Assembly: GCA_900095095.1 (NCBI GenBank)
Contig: FMBT01000611.1
Span: 1 to 36,027 of the forward strand
Source: Fragilariopsis cylindrus CCMP1102
Lineage: Eukaryota; Bacillariophyta; Bacillariophyceae; Bacillariales; Bacillariaceae
Direction: 5' to 3'
DNA: 36,027 nucleotides
Shown: positions 22,061-31,207 of the stretch, one piece after another
How the letters are laid out: every line of letters starts with the position of its first letter
How positions within the stretch are numbered: the stretch's first letter is position 1
Translations under genes and position numbers: made by a program
Notes under the pieces: generated by a model
The model's database searches: none
The model's input: the letters and a program-made list of their open reading frames with translations, nothing else
Told to the model about the DNA's origin: nothing

Positions 22061-22161
22061 CAAGATCAAGGATCAAACACCCAAAAAAAAAGACTACACA
22101 ACAAAGCATTACAAAGCATTACAATCTAAAGCAAACTAATACAAAATAAAAAGGTATCACA

Positions 22162-22617
22162 ATGTCGTTGAATGAAGATGACACAACGGTCACGATCACG
22201 GATAAACAAAACACATCATCTGATAAAAATGACAGCGATGATCCAAACGATGGTACAAACGAAGCAATGGAAGTAACAATCAAGGATTTGTTGCTGTATT
22301 TTTTCTTGGGAGCAACCACACTCCTTCTTAAAGGATTATCGCTCACACCATCATTTACTAAAGCAATCGGTGTTCAAAACACTGAAGTACCGTCGGCAGG
22401 TCTAGCCTTTGTTCTCGGAGCTTTGCTTGGAATCGTAATTGTTACAACATTATATCCGAAGCTCCGTCCTAAGATGAGAGTAGGCATAAGTGCGACGTCA
22501 ATTCTTGCTTTCCTCAACCACACAGACAATAAACCTGATCGATGTTCTTTTTCTGGGGCATATAGAGTAGCACGAATTTTGCCGAACCCTGAAGGAGTTA
22601 TATTACATAAGTGGTGA
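22162..22617 (+). CDS. Small two-TM hypothetical protein
   Basis: A 151-residue single-exon frame with no family recognised. The first 35 residues are hydrophilic and rich in Asp, Asn, Ser and Thr. Two membrane helices follow, around IKDLLLYFFLGATTLLLKGL (about 40-59) and AGLAFVLGALLGIVIVTTLY (about 79-98). A basic region (PKLRPKMR) and a short soluble tail come last. The ATG is preceded by an A-rich leader. It ends a few bases before the stop of the decayed minus-strand gene at 22629. Composition is less repetitive than in neighbouring genes. Real expression is likely but unproven; an additional exon is possible. Confidence 0.55.
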   Translation: MSLNEDDTTVTITDKQNTSSDKNDSDDPNDGTNEAMEVTIKDLLLYFFLGATTLLLKGLSLTPSFTKAIGVQNTEVPSAGLAFVLGALLGIVIVTTLYPKLRPKMRVGISATSILAFLNHTDNKPDRCSFSGAYRVARILPNPEGVILHKW

Positions 22618-22628
22618 TACCATCTTCT

Positions 22629-24474
22629 TCAACGCCAAAAATTCTTTGTTCTGGTGTCGTTGTGAAACTTCTCGTAGTCAGCGGAGCCTTCGCAATTGTC
22701 ATCATCATTAGTATCGTATATTTCGGAATCATCGATGAGTTTACGTTTTCCAGTATTAGCCTTGCTTTGTGTACGAATAACCTCTTTAATCCAGTGCTTC
22801 GGAATAATCTGCACGACTTCGTCTATATCAAACCAAATAGAAAGTAAATTTTCCTTTTTCTTCCACGATCGTTCCGATCCCTCCTCCATTGATGCATTCC
22901 ACCTTCTTATTGTTCCCGCCTCTATAATAAGTGTCAACGCGATCTCCGACCTCGATAGAATATGACTCGATAATATAATAGCCAGGAACATTAGATTGTC
23001 CTATGTCATTTTCGAAAGTAATGTTTCTGGTTCCTGTTGATATATCAACAGATTTGACAATGACGTTACAAGGATAACTTGACTTTTTGTTGTCGTCTTT
23101 GAAATGAGATTCTATTAAATCCCCTCGCATCACAACACAACTACAACTTGTGATCCATCCACATGGAATTTTTTGTATGGAGTCGTTATCGAATCGGATC
23201 CTGTTGTACCCGTCGCCTCCACCGGATAATATATTTCCACTACAGTGATTCGAGGAGCGTTCGTCAGCATCGTCTTTAAAATGTGCCGAGACGATAGATC
23301 CTGGTGCAGCACCTGAAGTCCATGCAGAAAGATGGACGATCTCCCATGTCCAGGCTAGGGGTATCCTATTTTGTAAGGATCCGTTGTCGAACATAATGTT
23401 CATTGTAGTCGAATTGTTGGGAATATTTATCCACAATGGTTCCATCGCATTCGCTATCCTCGTCGTTTTTTCCCAGAATCAGAACGAAAACGACAATGGA
23501 TTCTATCTCCGGCACGAAGAGACTGACTCTTAGTCACCCAATAGGCCGGTACAACATCTTCTACATCGTTTGTAAATCTGATCTGAATATTTCCGTCTTT
23601 ACGAAGCTCAGTCACTGCACCAGTATAAGAAGAACTCGACCGCTTGTTGTCATCATCTTTAAAGTATAGAGTAATAACTAAGTCGCCTTTTCCAACCGAG
23701 TTCGTCAGTTGTGATATCCAACCTATCGGAACTGTATCTTGGATGACGTCGTTATCAAAACGAATCCTTGCAAACCCTGTACTAACTGATAACACTACCC
23801 CTTCGGCTGCGTTTTCACTTCTTTAGTTATCGTCGTTTTTAAAATGTGACTCCACAATAGTACACCTAAAGGTCAAGCCTTGTTTCCATCCCCCTGATTC
23901 TACTAGCTTGTTGATCCAATTATGATCCACAGACTGGCTTGCGCCATCATCGAAGTAGACGGTTATTTTTCTTCCCCGCTCACTACCAGAAAAATCCTGT
24001 GATGATACATACCCAAGAAATCGTCATACTTCGGATTTCTAACTATTCCCCTCATCAGCAGTGAAGTAACTTCGTACACGGTCGCCAATTGCAAGATTCT
24101 GAGCAGAAACATCCCACCAAGCTGTTACATTTTGTATTACATCGTTCGAAATTCAGGCTCACAGTTTGCAGTATTCGTGTTGACACTTGTTACCGTTACT
24201 TGTATTCCGATGGCACTGATGATTTTTTGTCGTTACCTTTATAAAATACGACAAAAAACTAGATTATATTATCGGTCTTGATCACACAAATTATTTCATT
24301 CAACCCATCCAGTGGGAATGGAATAAGTTGATCGATACCATTACTACATTTAAATCGCACCATTCCATTGCTATGTATTGTCCCTGTTTTCAGTACAACT
24401 CCGAGACAGCTGTTGGAGCTACCTACGACCTGCATCATCGTCGTCGCCTTGACTGAAGAAGGCTCTCGCAACAA
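22629..24474 (-). pseudogene. Decayed tandem Tudor/SH3-like repeat gene
   Basis: About nine modules of roughly 60 residues run along the minus strand. Each has the pattern GD.(V/I)...(F/Y)..(D)DDNK(K/R)SS....G.V.....G...I(R/T)F(D)ND.IQ..VP..W(I/V). This resembles Tudor-like small barrels of the 'DGtY.I.yDDGD.E..V' type, so a peptide- or nucleic-acid-binding scaffold is possible. The best blocks are 23795-23454 and 23445-22828, followed by the C-terminal part 22991-22629 (DEVVQIIPKHWIKEV, then an acidic tail ending NFWR). Breaks: in-frame stops at 24039-24041, 24024-24026 and 23823-23825, frame changes near 23450 and 22835, and further decay between about 24030 and 24260. The 5' end is not found; it may extend past 24474. 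The number of independent lesions argues for true loss, not sequencing error. Confidence 0.7.
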
Positions 24475-24854
24475 CCAATCCTGTTTGAATTAATTGTCGG
24501 TTTTAGAGAAAGAAAGACATCCCTCGCGTCCACCCACAATTTCCCCCGTTCCTCGAATCAGGATATAGGCCCCTTTCGCAATCTCTAGTAAATCGCCTTT
24601 CGCTCAAAGCTGTTAGTGTTGAATAACCGAACTGAAATATTGAAACAGATTCCAAACTGCCTGCGCTTGTGCTGAAATACAGCAAGCCGTCGGTTTGTTC
24701 CTACAGAATAGATTTCCATTCCGAATTACAACATCACAGTAGGAATATCCCCGACGCTTGTAAATTATTTCCAGTTGCGTTACGTTGAAGCAAAGGTATG
24801 CTTCTGTTTCCTCCTACACCCTCTGCTACCACCTTCTATATCACCTTCTATCGC
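24475..24854. other. Undefined flank of the decayed repeat gene
   Basis: The upstream end of the Tudor-like pseudogene may lie here. A 60-codon minus-strand frame at 24685-24503 shows no module of the repeat and no signal peptide. Near 24800-24850 a short imperfect CACCTTCTATATC-type repeat is seen. Confidence 0.35.
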
Positions 24855-24925
24855 TGCCCCGCAACCAACTCGAACCACCGACCTCAAACTATTATTAGCA
24901 CTATTTACCACTACACTAGGCTGCC
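24855..24925 (-). other. tRNA-like sequence (possible SINE head or tRNA relic)
   Basis: On the minus strand, TAGTGTAGTGG (24918-24908) resembles a Pol III A box, and GGTTCGAGTTGG (24876-24865) resembles a B box, at a tRNA-like spacing of about 42 bp. The segment GAGGTCGGTGGTTCGAGT matches the usual variable-loop to T-loop sequence of tRNAs. The T stem does not pair well on its 3' side and no clean anticodon arm is seen, so this is not a functional tRNA. A tRNA-derived retroposon or a decayed tRNA fits best. Confidence 0.45.
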
Positions 24926-24934
24926 GAAATTTAA

Positions 24935-25079
24935 AACTGACGAAAGGCCCAGCAAAAAAAGACAACCGGGGACAAATCAGGACAAAGGGGGACTCGGCCC
25001 ATTTTTTTTAGGGGGAATTTGTCCCCTTTTGTCCTGATTTGTCCCCGGTTGTCTTTTTTGCTGGGCCTTCCGTCAGTTG
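24935..25079. repeat. Long fold-back (about 58-bp arms)
   Basis: The left arm (24935-24993) and right arm (about 25017-25079) are near-perfect inverted copies. They share the landmarks AACTGACG, AGGCCCAGC, GACAACCGGGGACAAATCAG and GGACAAA. The loop is about 23 nt and includes a T-run. Differences are one substitution and small length changes in A and G runs. Transcribed, this would form a long hairpin. It may be a fold-back transposon or small-RNA precursor; no coding capacity. Confidence 0.88.
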
Positions 25080-25758
25080 AATCTCTTGGAAAATAAAAAA
25101 AAGTTTAGAACCTTATGGATGTTGATATATGAAATCTGTGTAGAATAATAGTTTAGATGGAACCTACAAATTTTGAAAAAAATTGTTTATTGATACAGTT
25201 GCACACAGTTGAATGATGAATAGTTTTACTAGTATTTGCTAGTTATTTTTGGGCATTATTTAGTTTTTTGAGTGATAGGTGTTAATAGCAGGCTAAATTT
25301 TCGGCTGATAGCGCGCGTGAAGTTACGGACCGAAGGATACAGTGCCGGTACAGTAAGTTATTAGAACTAAAATGTTGTTTTTAACATTTCCAAAAATGTA
25401 CAATGTTAAAAACAAAACTTTGCAGTAGATTGTATTTTTATTATTTTACAGACGAGAAAGAAGTACAGTACAGTACAGTACAGTACTTTAACGAGAAATG
25501 AGACAGTAAAAACACATAATGTAAGACGCCAAACCAACAATCAAATAAATAAAATAATGATTGTTTGTGCATTTAAAATAGGACGATTATGTGCATCCTC
25601 ATCACATCTAAGATTTATTGTTTGTGTTTAGCTCCTACGGTACCGATCGAACTTGTAGTAGAAAATAGAGAGATCAGAAGGTAATATAAATCGAAATCCA
25701 TATACAATACAATACAATACATTCAAATTCAAACTTTAAAAAAGTCAAAACTTGTACT
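25080..25758. other. Intergenic with hairpin and TACAG array
   Basis: Contains a perfect 14-bp inverted repeat (25375-25388 with 25402-25415, 13-nt loop) and a TACAG array at about 25464-25485. The promoter of the gene at 25759 should lie near 25650-25750. No gene seen. Confidence 0.6.
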
Positions 25759-26710
25759 ATGATACTACCCCCAATCGTCGTGAATGTCGTGAATACACTT
25801 GCTGCAGCAGTTGTGTTGACACTTGCTAGTCAATCTGGAAGGAATATGATTCAAACGTATAGAATTATTAATAATACTAAAAATCCTTTATTGTCGAAGA
25901 CAACGACAAATTTAATATCGTTGCCATTATCGGATAAGAACGGCGTGACGGACGATGATGATGATGTCGAACTATTAATAGTGGAACAACTAAAAAAATT
26001 AACTCCGTGAACAACTATTACAATTATTTATATCTGAACATTGTGTGGCACCACCTGAATTATCTGAACTAGAATTATCGGGTAGTGAATGGAATGGTTG
26101 TTTATTAGATAATAATAGTAAAATTATGACACAGGTCTCCAATATTATGACACATCAGTTATTTTCTGGTTCCTTTAGTTTATTCGGCGGTAGCGGTGGC
26201 GGTAGAAATAATAACCACAACAACAACAACAACAACAACAACCACAACAACATGAAGAAGAAGAAAACAAAAACAGTATGGAATGGTAAAGCATTTCTTC
26301 CAGGAAGTAGAGGAAGTAATCGGTTTTCAATAATTGAGCAGCGTGAGAAGCCTGGGTTAGTATCATCGATATCGATATTCCAAAAACATGATTTTGATTA
26401 TTCAGTAAAAAAATCAAAATTTGTGAAACATAATGATGAAACAGAAACAGAAACAGAATCAAAATCGAGTATCTGTTTGAACTATTCAAACTATCAATCC
26501 TCACCCTATACATCATTATGGTATACAATGACCGATGAATTACGATATATTACAGTACCTACTACTACTACTACTGGCGACGACGAGGAGGATGGTGAAG
26601 AAAGATCATCCTGCATAAATAAAAATATCTTAATTGGATTAGGATCGATGTCATGGTCCGGTGGATATTTTAATTGTTCACCATTTGTGTTATGGCGTAC
26701 AAGTACATAA
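25759..26710 (+). CDS. Uncharacterised WNGKxF protein with one frame break
   Basis: Two frames read as one protein of about 317 residues. The first (ATG 25759) gives a hydrophobic N-terminus (PPIVVNVVNTLAAAVVLTLA) and ends ...LLIVEQLKKL. The second resumes LREQLLQLFISEHC, then LSELELSGSEWNG, an Asn-run insert, VWNGKAF, NRFSIIEQREKPG, SLWYTMTDELRYITV and a C-terminal GLGSMSWSGGYFNCSPFVLW. Skipping one base at 26002, next to an A7 run, joins them. No GT-AG intron in phase was found. The order 'G.WNG ... W.GK.F ... DELR ... lG.G.m' recalls small lipocalin-like domains such as the GXWXG/DUF4334 group, but this is only a resemblance. Function unknown; the N-terminus may be a membrane anchor or targeting signal. 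Confidence 0.65.
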
Positions 26711-28314
26711 GATATGTAGATAGTGCTGCACTTTTGCATCCTGTACAGTACAGTAATCATGATAATATGGTGGTGCATACTGTATTACTGTATAAAATAG
26801 TACATAATAATGTAACTTTATTATATTGCTACGTATATATTAGATAATTTTTTCGTTACTTCTGTCTCTGTTTCTCGTTTCTGAAAGAAGAAAAATCACT
26901 ACTACTAGCAAGCTAGAGGATAGGAATAAAGAGATATATTTGTCTCGTCGATACAGTTGTACCACAAGTCCTTTTTCGGGGTAATTCATTCGACCATCCC
27001 CCGTAGTATTAACAGGGTAGTCAGTCACTCGGATCTAATCTAATTTGTACTCTAATTGTAATGTACAGTACTTGTTTGCTATAATCTTCAGGAACAATAC
27101 ACCCTCTCGGACGTTTTGTTGTACAGTAACAAAAAAAATCACCACTGTAGAGTACGGGGCGAGAGGATAGGAGCGAAGAGAGGATAGTGGATAGTGGGGG
27201 GGGGGGGGGGATACTGTAATTTATTTCTCACGTGATTTTTTTCTCGGTGTGGGTTTTTAACGTCGGTCAATCCCACCACACACCCACAAAAGTTCGCGAT
27301 TATTTTTAAGGGAAACCAAACCGCGAAGAGAAGCGACTTGGTGCACTGATTTGATAAGCAGTTTTGAGAAAAACCTCAATATACTAGTACTTGTATATCA
27401 AGACGTATACAAGCCAGCTTTTCTCGTCGCGCCCAAAAAGAATGCATACGGTAGGGAAATACAGTACGTGCATTACCGTACAGTTTCAAAATAGAATGCA
27501 TCATGATACGGTACTTGTATTTATTTATCAACTGATTTTTCTCTCGATATATGGTTTGCACGTCGTACAGTACTACCGTATCGGTAAAAAGCATAAGATA
27601 TTTTTAGAGCTTAAAAAGCGCCTAGTACATTAATTGTACATATACGTACTCTAGTATTTCCAAGCAGTGTTGATGCACAACCTCAATAAATATATACAAG
27701 CCAGTTTTTTGCGTCGCGCACAAATAAATATAAGCCTTTATTTTCTTTTAAGGGAAAATTGTATACAGTATGACCGCAAGTTCAAATCAAACGAAGAAGC
27801 GAATGAATCAAGAATCACATCCTCAATCAATCAATAATAATTACTGTACAATTACTGTACTACTGTAGAGAATTTCCAAGCAGTTTTGATACACTATCCC
27901 AATATATATACCAGCCAGCGTTTCTCGTCGCGCACAAACAATATAAGCCTTTATTTTCTCTTAAGGGAAATACGCTACTTTATTGCATACAATTCTCAAT
28001 ACAATATTCATGATTATGATATCATGAATCACATTATGACCGCACGCAAGTTCAAAACGACGAAGGAATGAAGAAATCAAGAATCAATCAATCCATATCA
28101 ATAATACCACAGAGTTGTAAATCAATGTACTGGTAATAAAGCAGTTTCTTCTACAAATAACTCGTCGATTGATCGGATACTTTGTCTCTCTACTACTGTA
28201 TTAAAATAGTACTGTAGAACAATAATTAATTGTATTAGCCTACTACTGTAGTTACCCGAACACGAGAACACGAGCACAGCACGACCACGGACACACGAAA
28301 CACGAAACACGAAC
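26711..28314. promoter_or_regulatory. Upstream region of receptor copy 1, repeat-rich
   Basis: From about 26909 the sequence is homologous to 30375-31207, upstream of the second receptor gene (shared blocks include TCTCGTCGAT, TTGTACCACAAGTC and TATTAACAGGGTAGTCA). It has a 15-G run at 27196-27210 and three copies of a roughly 100-bp motif with CCAAGCAG, CAAGCCAG and TCGTCGCGC landmarks (near 27355-27440, 27658-27765 and 27873-27970). Just before the ATG is a CACGAA-type run. No gene seen. Confidence 0.7.
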
Positions 28315-30374
28315 ATGCAGCTACTACAGTATGATGATCATGACATGACAAACTATTCCTCCGTCGCCGCTGCCGATTCAACATCCTTGTACTATTTGCA
28401 CTCATCAATCAAAAGATTCACAGAAGAAGTAATAGAACAAGTATCAGAACAAGCAGATGAATCAAATGATGGATTCGGTTTAACTTCAAGTGAACAGACA
28501 TTGAATGCATGGGTACCACGAGTTGGAGGTGTAATTACATGCCTCTGTGCATTGTGTATGCTAGTAATGGCATGGAAAAGACGTAATGGATTATTTCATC
28601 GTCTAGTACTGGGTACGTAACGTAACACTGTTACTGTTTTTTTCTTTTTTGAATTTTAAATTTAAATGGTGTGCTGTCCGTCTACTAGTACGGATGGTAC
28701 TGGTACTGCTCTGTTCTTTACTAGCACATCTAGCTACGTAGTAGTTTCTGACTGATTATTTTATTTTATTTTCTAGTTTATTTATCTACCTTTCCATATC
28801 GCACTAACATCACACTACTTATCTACTCTATTTTCTATTCCATCTCATTTTCATGCAGGCATGTCAATACATCTTTTTGTGAAGGGTATATTTTCAATGA
28901 TTGGTATGGCAGCAATGCCTATCGGTGAAATTAATGCTATTGGTAATGTAGGAAATATAACAACATGTTCTATACAAGGCTTTGTTATATATGTATGTAG
29001 TATGACAGCAGTGTTCTATTATTGCAGTTTCTCAATATATAGTTTCGTTGGCATACTCAATAATTTTGATTTCACAACAAGAAATAAGAATAAAATCGGT
29101 TGGATAGAAAAATATATCCATGTATTAGTACATGTATATCCTATAGGGTCAGCATTGTACCTACTGAGTAAGCAATCCTTCAATGCTCATACATATGGTT
29201 TTTGTTTTATAGGAAGTGCTCCTATGGGATGCGTATATGATGATGATGATATATCTTGTGAACGTGGACCAACAACATATGATGAATTAAAACAATCTTA
29301 TTTATTATTTTGGATGGGTCCACTAGTAGTGCAATTGATCTTTCCTACTACTGTTATGGTACTATTATATTACATGATCAAACAACGGCAGGATAAGATA
29401 TTTATGAACGCTGCGATTTTTAGAAAGCAGGCGGTACGTAAGGGAGAAGAGAATGTCTTTATTGTGAATGAATCGAATCGAATCGAATCAACAAGTACAG
29501 TAATTATGTTCCTTCTGTTTTGATAAATATATTGTCGCATGTAATGATACTTACCTATGTAAATTCTTTCTTTACCGTTACTGTTTCTTCCCAATTTATT
29601 AATCTATGTGCCATGCCAGATGATTTATTTATTCGCTCTGTACTGGACCATACTACCTTTCCTTGTCGTAGCAGTATTGGTTTCAACAGCACCCAATGAA
29701 AAGGACATGATGCTTTCCGTATTTGCCTCTGCACATTTGAATTTTTCTCTTTTTGCATTGTGGGCTATGTTATCTTATTTCTTCTTTTCTTTTACTAAAA
29801 AATCAACAAATGTACCATCAAATAAAACAACACACACAAACGCCACTGGCAATACTGATACTGATACTGCTACTAATATGACAACTGCATCAGTAGTGAA
29901 TAATACAACGAACGATGTCCCTACTAATACAGAACAAAGAAAAAGCAGTAATTTCCTATTTAGTAGCGAAGAATTCATCATCGAAGAACCATCACCATCA
30001 ACAACAACAACAACAACAGTACCACATGAACAACAACAACGCAGGTTAGAAATATATAGTTTTAATATATTTGATGGAACTAATGCATCGAGTGCATTTG
30101 CTGAATTTGTTCATGATGGTGATTCAGATGATGAAAATGATGATCAGGAAGAAACTGAAAGATGGGCTGCTGTTCAAGATCATATTTAAAGAAAAACTAA
30201 AATTAGCTTTTTATATCTCTTTTACTTTTTCGCTCTCTCGATCATGTCCATCAATTCTGCATGGTTGGTTCGGATTCAACTTTCAGTACAGTAGTACTGT
30301 AGGACAGTATTTTGCCGTTATCTTATCATTATCATTGTACTGTACTGTACTGTACTGTACTGTACTCGTCTACT
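26909..30374. repeat. Segmental tandem duplication, copy A
   Basis: Covers the upstream region, receptor gene 1 and its 3' flank. It directly abuts copy B (30375 to about 32990). Homology is seen in the upstream blocks, both exons, intron 1 (CGTCTA(C/G)TAGTACGGATGG) and the 3' flank (ATTTTGCCGTTATCT). Copy A is longer because it holds two more upstream motif units and a second intron. Confidence 0.85.
28315..30189 (+). CDS. Seven-TM GPCR-like receptor, cAMP-receptor type (copy 1)
   Basis: Three exons, 28315-28612, 28859-29433 and 29620-30189, with GT-AG introns of 246 and 186 nt in phase, giving 480 residues. Seven hydrophobic helices are visible at about 66-87, 95-120, 138-166, 183-203, 247-272, 292-317 and 325-350. 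A Cys at the top of TM3 in TTCSIQGF and Cys in the second outer loop (GFCFIGSAPMGC) could form the usual GPCR disulfide. The CSIQGF segment after TM2 and the overall layout resemble the Dictyostelium cAMP-receptor-like class. The N-terminus is short and Ser/Tyr-rich. The cytosolic tail is Thr/Asn-rich, then strongly conserved with copy 2 (SEEFIIEEP, YSFNIFDGTNASSAFA, FVHDGDSDDEN, AVQDHI), so the tail end probably has a function. Ligand unknown. Confidence 0.9.
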
Positions 30375-31207
30375 GCTAGAGGATAGAAAAAGATTTGTTT
30401 GTCTCGTCGATAGTTGTACCACAAGTCGTTTTTTCGTGTCATTCGACTATCCCCATCGTATTAACAGGGTAGTCACTCGGATCTAATTAGTACTCTAATT
30501 GTACAGTGCTTGTTTGTTATAATCTTCAAGAACAATAATAATACACCTTTCGGACGTTTTATTTTTGTATCGAAACCGACCCAAGTTGAAACAATTTCAT
30601 TTTTCACTAGGGGCGAGAGGGTAGTGGGGTGGGGGGGGGGGGGGTACTGTAATTTATTTTTCACGTGATTTTTTCTCGATGTGGTGTTGTTCACGTCGTA
30701 CAGTAATACCGTTGTAATCGCGAAAATGCAAAAGATATTTTTAGAGCAGAGCCTACATTATTATTATTTTTTGTACCTTGTACATGATGTACGTGCAACA
30801 TCATGTACTCGGGTATTTCCAAGCAGTTTTGATAACAAAACAACCTCATACAGTATGTATATACAAGCCAGCATTTTCTCGTCGCGCACAAAAAATATAA
30901 GCTTTATTTTTTTCTTTAGGGAAATATTCACTACATTACCTGATGATTAAATATCAAAAGTCACATTATGACAGCAAGATCAAAACGACGAAGGAATGTA
31001 AATCAAGAATCAATCAATCACAAGTTATACAGTACATTAATGTAATAAAGCAGTAGTTACTTGCGATTGGATACTTTGGTGTAGAAGAATAAATTAATTG
31101 TATTACTACTGTAGTTACCCGAACACGAGCACAAGCACGAGCACGAACACGAACACTAACACGAACACGAACACGAGCACGAACACGAACACGAACACGA
31201 ACATATA
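30190..31207. promoter_or_regulatory. 3' flank of receptor 1 and upstream region of receptor 2
   Basis: A GTACT array at about 30337-30366 ends copy A. From 30375 the sequence repeats the upstream region of copy 1: a 14-G run at 30631-30644, one CCAAGCAG/CAAGCCAG/TCGTCGCGC motif unit at about 30812-30925, and a long CACGAA/CACGAG array at about 31122-31202 ending five bases before the ATG at 31208. No gene seen. Confidence 0.7.

Noticed and set aside
21704-22617. LTR retrotransposon formed by the 194-bp repeats and the gene at 22162
   Set aside because: The repeats are adjacent and do not flank the gene, there are no TG...CA ends or primer-binding site, and the protein has no gag or pol motif.
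24855-24925. Functional tRNA gene
   Set aside because: The A- and B-box-like words are present, but the T stem does not close and no proper anticodon arm can be drawn.
26006-26072. GT-AG intron joining the two frames of the 25759-26710 gene
   Set aside because: The available donor (26007) and acceptor (26072) do not restore the right phase, and the skipped sequence reads as good coding (LREQLLQLFISEHC).
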